Assembly: GCF_900116645.1 (NCBI RefSeq)
Contig: NZ_FPBO01000015.1
Span: 62,001 to 126,000 of the forward strand
Direction of reading: 5' to 3'
DNA from: Pseudoduganella namucuonensis
GTDB taxonomy: Bacteria; Pseudomonadota; Gammaproteobacteria; Burkholderiales; Burkholderiaceae_D
DNA length: 64,000 nt
Made by a program: the position numbers and the translations under genes
The notes under the pieces: model-generated
Told to the model about the DNA's origin: nothing
The model's database searches: none
Seen by the model: only the letters and a program-made list of their open reading frames with translations
Shown: in pieces, positions 39,586 to 49,109 of the stretch
Position numbering within the stretch: the first letter of the stretch is position 1
How the letters are laid out: the number at the start of each line of letters is the position of its first letter

Positions 39586-41778
39586 ATGGCGCCGCCCTTG
39601 CAGCAAACCATCCTGATCGTCACCGGCGCCGTGTATGACCAGGCGGCGTTGGAGGAGACGCTCGCCGCCCATGGATTCCGAGCGCAAATGGTCAACCGCG
39701 GCGACAAGGCGCTGGCGGCCGTGCACGGCGGCGGCGTGTCGCTGGTGCTGCTGGACGTCGCGCTGGCCGGCAGCGCCGACTTCGAGCTGTGCCGCCACCT
39801 CGGCGCGGCGGCGGGCCGCAAGCTGCCCATCCTGATGATGTCCCCCAGCCCCAACGACGACGAGCACAAGCGCGCGCTGGCCGCCGGCGCCACCGGCTAT
39901 GGGCGCCTGCCCTACTCCGTCGGCGACCTGGTCGACCAGGTGCTGGTGGAGCTGACGGTGCACCACGCCTGGCCCGCCCGTCCCGGCGCGCCCGCCTTCG
40001 ACACCCGCGGCTTCGAGGTCAACTACCACGACATGATGACCGGCACGCCGGACGCGGTGATGCTGTTCGACGCCGAGCACGGCCTGCCCATCGCCGTCAA
40101 CCGCGGCGCCGAGGCGCTGCTGGGGCGGGAGAACGCCCAGCTGAGCCAGATGCGCCTGGTGGACCTGTGCCCGCCCGAGCAGCCCGACGGCCGGCCGTCC
40201 AGCCTGGCGGTGCGGGATTTGATACGCAAGGTGCTGGCCGGCGAGATCAGGGTGTTTTCGCTGAGCTTCGCGCACAGCGGCGGACGGCGCATCGACTGCG
40301 AACTGCGGCTGGTGATGCTGAACAAGGACGGCCACCGCCTGTACCACATGCGCATGGTGGACGTGACGGGCCACAAGCTGGCCGAGGCGCTGCGCGCGGG
40401 CCAGAACAAGCTGCTGGAGATGGTGGCGCGCGGCGCGCCGCTGCGCCAGACGCTGGACACGCTGATGCTGCTGGTCGAGGGCCAGTCCACCGGCGTGCTG
40501 TGCTCCACCCTGCTGCTGGACCTGGACGGCCGCACCATGCGCGCCGGCGCCGCGCCCAGCCTGCCGGCCGACTTCATGGCCGCCATCGACGGCCTGGAGA
40601 TCGGCCCGGCCGTGGGCTCCTGCGGCACCGCCATGTTCCGCGGGCAGGCCGTGGTGGTGCACGACATCCAGGCCGATCCGCTGTGGGCGCCCTACGCCGC
40701 CACCGCCGCGCGGCACGGCCTGCGCGCCTGCTGGTCCATGCCCATCCTGCTGGACGAGGACAAGGTGCTGGGCTCCTTCGCCATGTATTACCGCGAGCCG
40801 CGCAGTCCCGGCGCGGAGGAGCTGCGGCTGATCGACGTGGCGACCCACCTGGCCGGCATCGCCATCGCCCGTACGCGGCACGAGGACGAGTTGATACGCC
40901 ACCGCGCGCACCTGGAGGAACTGGTGGCCGCGCGCACGGCCGAACTGCGCCACGCCAAGGAGCAGGCCGAGATGGCCAGCGAGGAGCTGTCGACCGCGCT
41001 GGAAAACCTGAGCATGACGCAGGACGAGCTGGTGCGGCGCGACAAGCTGGCGGCGCTGGGCGCGCTCGTGGCCGGCGTGGCGCACGAACTGAACACGCCC
41101 ATCGGCAACAGCCTGATGGTGGCCAGCACCATGGCCGAGCGCACGCGCGCGATCAAGGCCGTGATGGAGGGCGGCCTGCGCCGCTCGGCGCTGGAGTCCT
41201 ACCTGCGGCAGTCGGCCGAGGCCGACGATATCCTGGCGCGCAACCTGGGCCGCGCGGCCAGCCTGGTGCAGAGCTTCAAGTCGATCGCGGTCGACACCGA
41301 CCAGGCGCAGCGCCGCCGCTTCGCGCTGGGCAATTTCATTTCCGAGCTGGTGCTGCCCTTGCACGCGGCGGTCAAACACCTGCCCGTCGAAGTCGCGCTC
41401 GACATCCCCGAGGCGCTGGAAATGGACAGCTATCCCGCCCCGTTGGGCCGGGTGATCCACGCGCTGTTCGAGAACAGCCTGGTGCACGGTTTCGAGGGCC
41501 GCGCGGGCGGCCGCATCGCGATCCGCGCGCGCGCCACGGACAAGGACGAGATCGCCCTGTCGTACACGGACGACGGCGCCGGCATCCCGGCCGAGCACCT
41601 GGGCCGCATCTACGATCCCTTCTTCACCACCAAGCTGGGCGCGGGCGGCTCCGGCCTGGGCCTGCACGTGGCGCACAACATCGTGCTCGGCGTGCTGGGC
41701 GGACGCATCGGCGTGGAAAGCGTGCCCGGCAAGGGGGTCGCGTTCACTATGCTACTGCCGGCCGTGGCGCCGCTATAA
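39586..41778 (+). CDS. Sensor histidine kinase with degenerate receiver, PAS and GAF domains
   Basis: A cytoplasmic 730-residue kinase. Residues 1-125 look like a receiver domain with Asp57 (LVLLDVAL), but the acidic pair normally at its start is replaced by Thr-Gly, so phosphorylation may not occur. A PAS domain (about 145-270), a GAF domain (about 290-430, SCGTAMFRGQAVVV), a coiled coil, a HisKA with His in AGVAHELNTPIGN and an HATPase (YTDDGAGIPAEH, GSGLGLHVAHN) follow. The start at 39586 gives the receiver its usual N-terminus; an ATG 60 bases earlier is possible. No response regulator is adjacent. Confidence 0.9.
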   Translation: MAPPLQQTILIVTGAVYDQAALEETLAAHGFRAQMVNRGDKALAAVHGGGVSLVLLDVALAGSADFELCRHLGAAAGRKLPILMMSPSPNDDEHKRALAAGATGYGRLPYSVGDLVDQVLVELTVHHAWPARPGAPAFDTRGFEVNYHDMMTGTPDAVMLFDAEHGLPIAVNRGAEALLGRENAQLSQMRLVDLCPPEQPDGRPSSLAVRDLIRKVLAGEIRVFSLSFAHSGGRRIDCELRLVMLNKDGHRLYHMRMVDVTGHKLAEALRAGQNKLLEMVARGAPLRQTLDTLMLLVEGQSTGVLCSTLLLDLDGRTMRAGAAPSLPADFMAAIDGLEIGPAVGSCGTAMFRGQAVVVHDIQADPLWAPYAATAARHGLRACWSMPILLDEDKVLGSFAMYYREPRSPGAEELRLIDVATHLAGIAIARTRHEDELIRHRAHLEELVAARTAELRHAKEQAEMASEELSTALENLSMTQDELVRRDKLAALGALVAGVAHELNTPIGNSLMVASTMAERTRAIKAVMEGGLRRSALESYLRQSAEADDILARNLGRAASLVQSFKSIAVDTDQAQRRRFALGNFISELVLPLHAAVKHLPVEVALDIPEALEMDSYPAPLGRVIHALFENSLVHGFEGRAGGRIAIRARATDKDEIALSYTDDGAGIPAEHLGRIYDPFFTTKLGAGGSGLGLHVAHNIVLGVLGGRIGVESVPGKGVAFTMLLPAVAPL

Positions 41779-41788
41779 TGGGCCCACC

Positions 41789-41995
41789 ATGAAGACCTTG
41801 CGCACCGCCCTGCTCATCCCGCCGCTGCTGGCCTGCTGCGCGCTGGCGTGCGCCGGGCCGGCGCCATGGTACTGGTGGGTCAGCAAGGTCGACGGCGCGC
41901 GCGTCTGCTCCCAAACGCCGCTCGGCCCGGGCTGGGAACAGGTCAAGCGCCCCTATCAAGATAGCCGTTGCGAAAAATTAGCAATTGCCAAATAA
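41789..41995 (+). CDS. Small secreted protein with two cysteines
   Basis: A 68-residue protein with a strong signal peptide (MKTLRTALLIPPLLACCALA) and a mature part of about 45 residues with Trp-Tyr-Trp-Trp and two Cys that could form a disulfide. It starts 10 bases after the kinase stop on the same strand and could be cotranscribed. I do not recognise the family; no function is assigned. Confidence 0.65.
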   Translation: MKTLRTALLIPPLLACCALACAGPAPWYWWVSKVDGARVCSQTPLGPGWEQVKRPYQDSRCEKLAIAK

Positions 41996-42066
41996 TGAGG
42001 TCACAACAACTCGCCAGAGGCAACCGATTCAGCACGCTGTTCTATTCCAACAACCGAGGAGAACTG

Positions 42067-42609
42067 ATGTTTACGAGTCCCGAGCAATTCGCAGCAACCA
42101 CCAAAGCCTTGTTTGAGTTCCAGTTGGAGACCTTCAACACCCTCACCAGCAAAGCCGTGCAAGGTGTGGAGCAGGTGGTGGCGCTGAACATGGCGACCGC
42201 CAAGTCCAGTGTCGAGGAGCAACTGGCCGCCGGCAAGGAATTGAGCGTGGCGCGCGATCCCAAGGCCATCATGGCCGTGGCCGCCTCCAAGGTGCAACCG
42301 GGCGTGGCCAACGCCGCCGCCTACAACCAGCAACTGGGCGAGATCATCGCGGAGATCCGCGAGGAATTCACCCGCGCCGCCGACGCCCACATGACCGAGG
42401 CCAAGAGCACGCTCAGCGCGCTGATCTACGACGTGACGAAGAACGTGCGCCCGGGCTCGGAGAACGCGGTCGACATCGTCAAGTCCGCCATCGAGAACGC
42501 CTTCGCCGGCTATGAGCAGGTGACCAACGCCACCCGCCAGGCCGTCGCCAACGTCGAGGCGCAGATCGCCAAGGCCAGCGCCATCGTCAAGCCGGAAGAG
42601 GCGGCCTAA
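42067..42609 (+). CDS. Phasin family protein
   Basis: A 180-residue helical protein of the phasin family, which coats polyhydroxyalkanoate granules. The N-terminal MFTSPEQFAATTKALFEFQLETF is characteristic. The body is amphipathic helix with little Cys, Trp or Pro. GAGGAGAA precedes the ATG at 42067, which is why a longer frame starting at 41968 is rejected. PHA synthase is not in the window. Confidence 0.92.
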   Translation: MFTSPEQFAATTKALFEFQLETFNTLTSKAVQGVEQVVALNMATAKSSVEEQLAAGKELSVARDPKAIMAVAASKVQPGVANAAAYNQQLGEIIAEIREEFTRAADAHMTEAKSTLSALIYDVTKNVRPGSENAVDIVKSAIENAFAGYEQVTNATRQAVANVEAQIAKASAIVKPEEAA

Positions 42610-42640
42610 CCCGCGGGGGCGGAAAGTCGCCCAAGCCGCG

Positions 42641-43519
42641 CTAAGGCAGCCAGACCTCCAGCACCGCCTGGCGCAGGGCGCCGACCAGCGCGTCCCCGGC
42701 CCGGCTCTTGAGATGGATGAACGACAACGGGCAGCCGCGCTTGGCGCCCGTCCACACCACCATCTGGCCATTGCGCACCGCCTCGTGCGCGATGTCTTCG
42801 CGCAGCAGGCACAGGCCCACGCCCATCGCCACCAGGCTGCGCATGGACGCCTCCTGGTCGACCTCGATCACACTGCTCAGCTCGTATCCCTGTTCGGCGA
42901 ACATCTCGCTCACCAGCCGGTGCTGGGAACTGTGCACGGGCGTGCCTATCCACGGCAGGCGCGCGATCCGGTCCCAGCCGGCGCCACTGACCCGTTCCTC
43001 CCACTCCTTGGGCGCCACCACCAGGTAGGTCAGCACGCATAGCTCGGTGGCCTGGACGCTGGCGTCGTCCAGCGCGCCGAGGTAGAAGCCCGCGTCCACG
43101 GTGCCGGCGCGGATGCGTTCCAGCACCGAGCCGGAAATCCCTTGCGCCAGTTTGACGTCGATTTGCGGATGCCGCGCCAGCAGGCGGCCGAGCACCGCGC
43201 CCAGGCGCAGGCACTCCGGATCAATGATGGTGCCCAGCTTGACGGTGCCGGTGATCTCGCCGCGGATCTTGTTGGCCATGTTGACCAGTTCCAGCGCGCT
43301 GTCCAGGGTCTTTTCGGCCTGCGCCAGCAACAGCTGGCCGGACCTGGTGAGCGAGGTGCCGCTGGCGCCGCGGGCGAACAGGATCACGCCCAGTTCCTCC
43401 TCCAGCGCCTTGATCTGCTTGCTCACGGCCGACTGGCTGATGTGCAACTGTTCGGCGGCGCGCGTCAGATGGCCCTGCCGGGCGACGGTCAGGAAGGTGC
43501 GGAGCTGGTAGATTTCCAT
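42641..43519 (-). CDS. LysR-family regulator downstream of glycerate kinase
   Basis: A 292-residue LysR-type regulator. The helix-turn-helix is at about 15-60 (GHLTRAAEQLHISQSAVSKQIKALE), followed by the linker helix and the effector domain (TGTVKLGTIIDPECL). It lies 92 bp after the glycerate kinase gene on the same strand. It may control that gene or act elsewhere; no operator is defined. Confidence 0.9.
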   Translation of the reverse strand: MEIYQLRTFLTVARQGHLTRAAEQLHISQSAVSKQIKALEEELGVILFARGASGTSLTRSGQLLLAQAEKTLDSALELVNMANKIRGEITGTVKLGTIIDPECLRLGAVLGRLLARHPQIDVKLAQGISGSVLERIRAGTVDAGFYLGALDDASVQATELCVLTYLVVAPKEWEERVSGAGWDRIARLPWIGTPVHSSQHRLVSEMFAEQGYELSSVIEVDQEASMRSLVAMGVGLCLLREDIAHEAVRNGQMVVWTGAKRGCPLSFIHLKSRAGDALVGALRQAVLEVWLP

Positions 43520-43611
43520 GGAAGGGGCTCAAGGTTCGAAAAGCGCCGGCTGGACCGGCATCCGATTGTACTTGAGCCTCGGGGGGGATGGTGCCGGGGC
43601 GCGGGAGGAGG

Positions 43612-44922
43612 CTACCCGGCGGTGATCAGGATGGCCCTGAAATCATTGACGTTGGTCCGGGTCGGGCCGGTGATGAGCAGGTCTTCCAGCCGGCTGAAGA
43701 AGCCGTAGCCGTCGTTGTTGGCCAGGCTGGCCTTGGCGTCCAGCCCCATGGCTTGCGCGCATGCCAGCGTCGACGGCCGCAGCACGGCGCCCGCGTTGTC
43801 CTCGGTGCCGTCGATGCCGTCGGTGTCGCAGGCGATGGCGTAGGTCGATTCCTGCCCGTCCAGCGCGATGGCCAGGGCCAGCAGGAACTCGGCGTTGCGT
43901 CCGCCGCGGCCGTTGCCGCGCACCGTCACCGTGGTCTCGCCGCCGGACAGGATCACGCAGGGTCTGGGCAGGGGCTGGTCGCGCCGCAGCACTTGCCGCG
44001 CGATGGCGGCGTGCATCAGCGCGATGTCGCGCGCCTCGCCCTCGATGCTGTCGCCCAGGATCAGCGGGGTGCAGCCATGCTCGCGCGCCACCGTGGCGGC
44101 CGCGTCGAGCGCCTGCTGCGCGGTCGCCACCACGCTCACCTGGTTGTCACGCAGCCTGGGGTCCATGGCCGTTGGCGCCGCGCGCGACGGGTCGAGCAGC
44201 AGCGCGCGCAGCGACGCGGAGACGGCGATGCCATACTTGTCCAGCACGCGCAGCGCGTCGCCGCCCGTGCCATGATCGGCGATGCTGGGGCCGGACGCGA
44301 CCACCGCCGGATCGTCGCCGGGCACGTCGGAGATGACCAGCGTGACCATCCGGGCCGGATGACAGGCCAGCGCCAGCCGGCCGCCCTTCACCGCCGACAA
44401 CTGCTTGCGGACGCAATTCATTTCCTGAATGGCCGCGCCGGACTTGAGCAAGGCGGCGTTGATCTGGCGTTTCTCGCGCAACTCGACGCCCTCGGCCGGC
44501 ATCGACAGCAAGGCCGAACCGCCGCCGGAAATGAGGAAGACCACCAGGTCGTCCGCGGTCAGGCCGCGCGCCATCTCGAGCATGCGGCGCGCGGCGGTGA
44601 CGCCGGCGTCGTCCGGGATCGGGTGCCCGGCTTCGATGATTTCTATCCGGCCGCAGGCCTCGCCATGGCCGTAGCGGGTCACGACCAGCCCCTCCAGGCC
44701 GCCCTGCCAGTGCCGCTCCAGCGCCAGCGCCATGCGGGCCGACGCCTTTCCGGCGCCAAACACCAGCGTCCGGCCTTTGGGCGGCGGCGGCAGATGGGCG
44801 GGGAGCACCAGCAGCGGATCGACCGCGTCCACGGCGGCGCGGAACATCTGGCGCAGCAGGTCGCAGGGATCGCCGGCGGCGCGGGCGCCGGCCAGGTTGG
44901 TGTGGGTGGCTGTCATATGCAT
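43612..44922 (-). CDS. Glycerate kinase type 2 (MOFRL family)
   Basis: A 436-residue glycerate 2-kinase that makes 2-phosphoglycerate from glycerate. The N-terminal DUF4147 domain shows LVFGAGKASARMA and FLISGGGSALL; the C-terminal MOFRL domain shows VILSGGETTVTVRGNGRGGRNAEF and a DTDGIDG motif. Older annotations call it hydroxypyruvate reductase TtuD. Glycerate could come from glyoxylate, including glyoxylate from allantoin breakdown encoded by the first locus, though that link is only a possibility. A second in-frame ATG two codons downstream is also possible. Confidence 0.9.
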   Translation of the reverse strand: MHMTATHTNLAGARAAGDPCDLLRQMFRAAVDAVDPLLVLPAHLPPPPKGRTLVFGAGKASARMALALERHWQGGLEGLVVTRYGHGEACGRIEIIEAGHPIPDDAGVTAARRMLEMARGLTADDLVVFLISGGGSALLSMPAEGVELREKRQINAALLKSGAAIQEMNCVRKQLSAVKGGRLALACHPARMVTLVISDVPGDDPAVVASGPSIADHGTGGDALRVLDKYGIAVSASLRALLLDPSRAAPTAMDPRLRDNQVSVVATAQQALDAAATVAREHGCTPLILGDSIEGEARDIALMHAAIARQVLRRDQPLPRPCVILSGGETTVTVRGNGRGGRNAEFLLALAIALDGQESTYAIACDTDGIDGTEDNAGAVLRPSTLACAQAMGLDAKASLANNDGYGFFSRLEDLLITGPTRTNVNDFRAILITAG

Positions 44923-45067
44923 CCTCGGTCTCTCTCCTCTATTCCCGCGGCCGGATGGACTGGCGGGTTGGACCCACTATAAGAAGCGCCGCGGCGGCGG
45001 TCCAATGGTAAGAATTCATCCTCCGCATGAGGATTTCGAATGACGGCCCGGCCCCGGACGCGGTACA

Positions 45068-45083
45068 CTGTATATAAATACAG
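45068..45083 (+). promoter_or_regulatory. LexA (SOS) box upstream of the FAN1-like operon
   Basis: CTGTATATAAATACAG is a consensus LexA site (CTG-N10-CAG, with TATATA core), flanked by TACA on the left. It lies 17 bases before the ATG at 45100, a distance suited to block transcription start. An earlier ATG at 45040 would lie upstream of the box and is therefore not used. Confidence 0.85.
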
Positions 45084-45099
45084 TCCGCAGCGCGCAGCA

Positions 45100-46743
45100 A
45101 TGATCAAAGTTCTGGAAAACGAGTTTTATTACCTGGACAACTTCCACCAGGTTTTGCATTGGATAGGCGAGCGTTACGACGATCTGCTCGCGGACGACGA
45201 ACGCGCCTTCCTCGCCACCTTCCCCACCCTGCCCCGTTCCTCGCGCGCGCTGTTCGTGCGCATGGTCATGCGCAAGGGAATGCTGTTCCGCGCCAGCAAA
45301 CTGGCGTACGCGGAAATCGGCTGCGCGCAGGAGGCGGCCCGGCCGCTGGCCGAGCTGAAGTGGATAGACGCCGATCCCGTGCTGACGCTGGACCAGCTGT
45401 TCGAGCTGCTGCAAAAACCGGAGATCTGCCGCCTGTTCAAGCTGAACGGCCACGAGAAAAGCGCGCGCAAGGCCGAACAGCTGGAGGCGCTGCGCGAGCG
45501 GCACGGCGGCGCGCACCGCTATTCGGCGTGGTGCGGCGAGGCCTGCGACCAGGTCTACCACATCGTCGCCAAGCCGCTGTGCGACCGGCTGCGGCTTATC
45601 TTCTTCGGCAACTACCACCAGGACTGGTCGGAGTTCGTGCTGTCCGACCTGGGCGTGTACAAGTACGAGAAGGTGGCGTTCCCGCCGTCCGCGCGCGGCT
45701 TCCGCACGCGGCGCGACATCGACAGCTACCTGGAGCTGCACCGCTGCCGCGAGCGCTTCCACGACAACGAGCCGCCGGCGGACGTGCTGAAGGACTTGCC
45801 GCCGGTGGCCGACAACGAGTGGCTGAGGAGCCGGCGCGACAAGCTGCTGTTCCAGATGGCGCAGCACCTGGAAAAACAGCGGGACTGGGAGGGCGCCCTC
45901 GCCATGTACGCGGACTGCGGCTACCCCGGCGCGCGGGCGCGCCGCATCCGCGTGCTGGAGAAGCACGAGCAGCTGGGCCGCGCCTACGCGCTGCTCGGGC
46001 AGGCGATGGCGCAGCCTGAGAGCGAATCCGAGCGCCAGCAACTGCTGCGCATGGAGCCGCGCCTGCGCCGCAAGCTGGGCCACGCCAAGGCCGCCGCCGC
46101 GCCCGCCGCGCCGGTGGTGCGGCTGGACCTGAGCCTGCCGCTGCCGGCGCCCGAATGCGCCTGGCATGTGGAGGGCGTGGTGCGCGACCACCTGGCGCGC
46201 GCGGACGCGCCGGTGTACTACGTGGAGAACGCGCTGATCAATTCACTGTTCGGTCTGCTGTGCTGGGACGCCATCTTCACCAGCATCCCGGGCGCCTTCT
46301 TCCATCCCTACCACCACGGCCCGGCCGACCTGCACAGCGCCGACTTCCACCGCCGCCGCGCCGCCCAGTTCGCCGCCTGCCTGGCGCAGCTGGAGGATGG
46401 CGGCTACGCCGGCACGATACGCGCCAACCTGGCCGCCAAGGCCGGCATCCAGTCGCCGTTCGTGTTCTGGGGCCTGCTGGACGAGCAACTGGTGGAACTG
46501 GCGCTGGCCTGCATCCCGCCGGCGCACATGCGCAAGTGGTTCGAGCGCATGCTGCTCGACATCAAGGCCAACCGCAGCGGCTTCCCGGACCTGATCCAGT
46601 TCTGGCCGGCGGAGCGCCGCTACCACATGATCGAGGTGAAGGGGCCCGGAGACCGGCTGCAGGACAGCCAGCTGCGCTGGATAGCCTATTGCGCCGAGCA
46701 CCAGATGCCGATCACCGTGTGCTACCTGCAATGGGCGGAATAA
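45100..46743 (+). CDS. FAN1-like VRR-NUC structure-specific nuclease
   Basis: A 547-residue bacterial homologue of Fanconi-associated nuclease 1, a 5' flap endo/exonuclease that helps process crosslinked DNA. The C-terminal VRR-NUC domain has the PD-(D/E)xK set Asp497, Glu512 and Lys514 (GFPDLIQFW and MIEVKGPGDRLQDSQLRWI). Upstream are the SAP-like N-terminal region and the TPR-like helical repeats of FAN1. The start is set by the LexA box just before it. The stop overlaps the helicase start by one base (TAATG), so the two proteins are coupled and probably act together. Confidence 0.93.
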   Translation: MIKVLENEFYYLDNFHQVLHWIGERYDDLLADDERAFLATFPTLPRSSRALFVRMVMRKGMLFRASKLAYAEIGCAQEAARPLAELKWIDADPVLTLDQLFELLQKPEICRLFKLNGHEKSARKAEQLEALRERHGGAHRYSAWCGEACDQVYHIVAKPLCDRLRLIFFGNYHQDWSEFVLSDLGVYKYEKVAFPPSARGFRTRRDIDSYLELHRCRERFHDNEPPADVLKDLPPVADNEWLRSRRDKLLFQMAQHLEKQRDWEGALAMYADCGYPGARARRIRVLEKHEQLGRAYALLGQAMAQPESESERQQLLRMEPRLRRKLGHAKAAAAPAAPVVRLDLSLPLPAPECAWHVEGVVRDHLARADAPVYYVENALINSLFGLLCWDAIFTSIPGAFFHPYHHGPADLHSADFHRRRAAQFAACLAQLEDGGYAGTIRANLAAKAGIQSPFVFWGLLDEQLVELALACIPPAHMRKWFERMLLDIKANRSGFPDLIQFWPAERRYHMIEVKGPGDRLQDSQLRWIAYCAEHQMPITVCYLQWAE

Positions 46744-49109
46744 TGGACGAGGTAGTGGGCGCACCAAGTCCGCCGGTCTACACCGTCGCCGTGCGCGCGC
46801 TGTGCGAGTTCACCGCCAAGGCGGGCGACCTGGACCTGCGCTTCACGCCCACGCCCACCGCGCAGGAGGGCATCGCCGGGCACGCGCTGGTGGCGTCGCG
46901 GCGCGGCGACGGCTACGAGAAGGAAATCAGCCTGTCCGGCGAGTTCGGCCCGCTGCGCGTGCGGGGCCGCGCGGACGGCTACGACCCGCGGCGGAACCAG
47001 CTGGAGGAGGTGAAGACCCACCGCGGCGATCTGTCGCGCATGCCGGACAACCACCGCCGCCTGCACTGGGCCCAGCTGAGGGTGTACGGCCACCTGCTGT
47101 GTTGCGCGCGCGGGCTGGATGAGCTGCGGCTGGCGCTGGTGTATTTCGATATCGGCAGCCAGAAGGAAACCTTGCTCACGGAAAAAGCCAGCGCGGCGTC
47201 GCTGAAGGCGTTCTTCGAGGAGCAATGCGGCCGGTTTCTGGCCTGGGCGGAGCAGGAAATGCTGCACCGCGGCGCGCGCGACGCGGCGCTGAAAGCCATG
47301 CGTTTCCCGCACGCGTCCTTCCGGCCCGGACAGCGCCAGCTGGCCGAGGCCATGTACAAGGCCAGCACCCGCTCCTGCGCGCTGCTGGCGCAGGCGCCGA
47401 CCGGCATCGGCAAAACGGTGGGCAGCCTGTTCCCGCTGCTGAAGGCCACCGCCGAGCATGGGCTGGACAGGGTGTTCTTCCTGGCCGCGAAGACGTCCGG
47501 GCGGCGCATGGCGCTCGATGCCGTGGCCACGCTCGCGCGGGCGCATGGCGATGCCATGGCGTCGCGGACGCAGGCGCACGACGGCGCCTTGCCGCCGCCA
47601 TCGCAGGCGCGGGCCCGTCCGCTGCTTCCGCTGCGCACGCTGGAACTGGTGGCCCGGTCGACCGCGTGCGAGCATCCGGACAAGGCCTGCCACGGCGAAT
47701 CGTGCCCGCTGGCCAAGGGCTTCTACGACCGGTTGCCGGCGGCGCGCGGCGCGGCCCTGCTGGAGCCGATGCTGGACAAGGCCGCCGTGCGCGAGGTCGC
47801 GCTGGCGCACCAGGTCTGCCCCTACTACCTGGGCAGCGAACTGGCGCGCTGGGCCGACGTCATCGTCGGCGACTACAACTACTACTTCGACATCAGCGCC
47901 TCGCTGTACAGCCTGACGATGCTGAACGACTGGCAGGTCAGCGTGCTGGCGGACGAGGCGCACAACATGGTGTCGCGCGCGCGCAAGATGTATTCGGCGG
48001 AGCTGGAGCACGCCGGCCTGCGCATGCTGCGCAAGACCGCGCCGGAGACGCTGAAGAAGGCGCTGGACCGCGTGCACAAGCAATGGAACGCGCTGGAGAA
48101 GGAGCAGGAGGGCGAGTACCTGGTCCACCAGGAGCTGCCGGAAAAGCTGATGGACGCGCTGCAGACCGCCACCACCGCCATCGGCGATTACTACGCCGAG
48201 CATCCGACTCATGTGGACGAGGACTTGCAACGCTTCTACTTCGACGCGATGAACTTCGCGCGGCTGGCGGAAAGCTTCGGCCAGCACTCGCTGTTCGACA
48301 TCACCAAGAGCGGTTCCGGCACCCGGTCCAACTCCGTGCTTTGCCTGCGCAACATCGTCCCCGCCCCCTTCCTGAAGCCGCGCTTCGAGGCGGCGCGCTC
48401 GGTGGCGCTGTTCTCCGCCACGCTCAGTCCCTGGAACTACTACAGCGACACGCTGGGCATGCCGGCCGACACCGCGTGGGTCGATGTCGAATCGCCCTTC
48501 ATCGCGGAGCAGCTGTCGGTGCGGGTGGCGGGGCATATCTCCACGCGCTACCAGCACAGGGAAAGGTCGCTGCGTCCCATCGCCGCGCTGATGGGCGAGC
48601 AGTACGCGCGCCAGCCCGGCAACTACCTGGCCTTCTTCAGCAGCTTCGATTACATGGAGAAGGCGGCGGCGCTGTTCGCGCAAGTGCATCCCGGGGTGCC
48701 GGTGTGGCTGCAGGAGCGGCGCATGGACGAGGCCGGCCGCGAGCACTTCCTGGCCCGCTTCCACGCGGACGGCCGCGGCATCGGCTTCGCGGTGCTGGGC
48801 GGCTCGTTCGGCGAGGGCATAGACCTGCCGGGCGCGCGGCTGATCGGCGCCTTCATCGCCACGTTGGGACTGCCGCAACTGAATCCGGTCAATGAGCAGA
48901 TACGCCAGCGCATGGACGCCATCTTCGGCGCGGGCTACGACTACACCTATCTGTACCCGGGACTGCAAAAAGTGGTGCAGGCGGCCGGCCGCGTGATCCG
49001 CACCGAAACCGACCAGGGCACGGTGCACCTGATCGACGACCGCTTCGCGCGGCCGGAGGTGCGGGCGCTGTTGCCCGCGTGGTGGCGCGTCGAGCGTAGA
49101 ACGGACTAG
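46743..49109 (+). CDS. XPD/DinG-type helicase with N-terminal Cas4-like nuclease domain
   Basis: A 788-residue superfamily 2 helicase. Residues 1 to about 190 look like a PD-(D/E)xK nuclease of the Cas4/RecB type (Asp78, Glu89, Lys91 in RADGYD and LEEVKTHRG). The helicase core has Walker A (APTGIGKT, Lys224), DEAH at 404-407 and the C-terminal VQAAGRVIRTETDQG motif. Four Cys (309, 316, 321, 359) between the motor segments are placed as in the iron-sulfur cluster of XPD and DinG. It opens DNA 5'-3' by family. It is translated from the FAN1 stop and shares its SOS control. The nuclease domain may lack activity; its own cysteines are few. Confidence 0.9.
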   Translation: MDEVVGAPSPPVYTVAVRALCEFTAKAGDLDLRFTPTPTAQEGIAGHALVASRRGDGYEKEISLSGEFGPLRVRGRADGYDPRRNQLEEVKTHRGDLSRMPDNHRRLHWAQLRVYGHLLCCARGLDELRLALVYFDIGSQKETLLTEKASAASLKAFFEEQCGRFLAWAEQEMLHRGARDAALKAMRFPHASFRPGQRQLAEAMYKASTRSCALLAQAPTGIGKTVGSLFPLLKATAEHGLDRVFFLAAKTSGRRMALDAVATLARAHGDAMASRTQAHDGALPPPSQARARPLLPLRTLELVARSTACEHPDKACHGESCPLAKGFYDRLPAARGAALLEPMLDKAAVREVALAHQVCPYYLGSELARWADVIVGDYNYYFDISASLYSLTMLNDWQVSVLADEAHNMVSRARKMYSAELEHAGLRMLRKTAPETLKKALDRVHKQWNALEKEQEGEYLVHQELPEKLMDALQTATTAIGDYYAEHPTHVDEDLQRFYFDAMNFARLAESFGQHSLFDITKSGSGTRSNSVLCLRNIVPAPFLKPRFEAARSVALFSATLSPWNYYSDTLGMPADTAWVDVESPFIAEQLSVRVAGHISTRYQHRERSLRPIAALMGEQYARQPGNYLAFFSSFDYMEKAAALFAQVHPGVPVWLQERRMDEAGREHFLARFHADGRGIGFAVLGGSFGEGIDLPGARLIGAFIATLGLPQLNPVNEQIRQRMDAIFGAGYDYTYLYPGLQKVVQAAGRVIRTETDQGTVHLIDDRFARPEVRALLPAWWRVERRTD

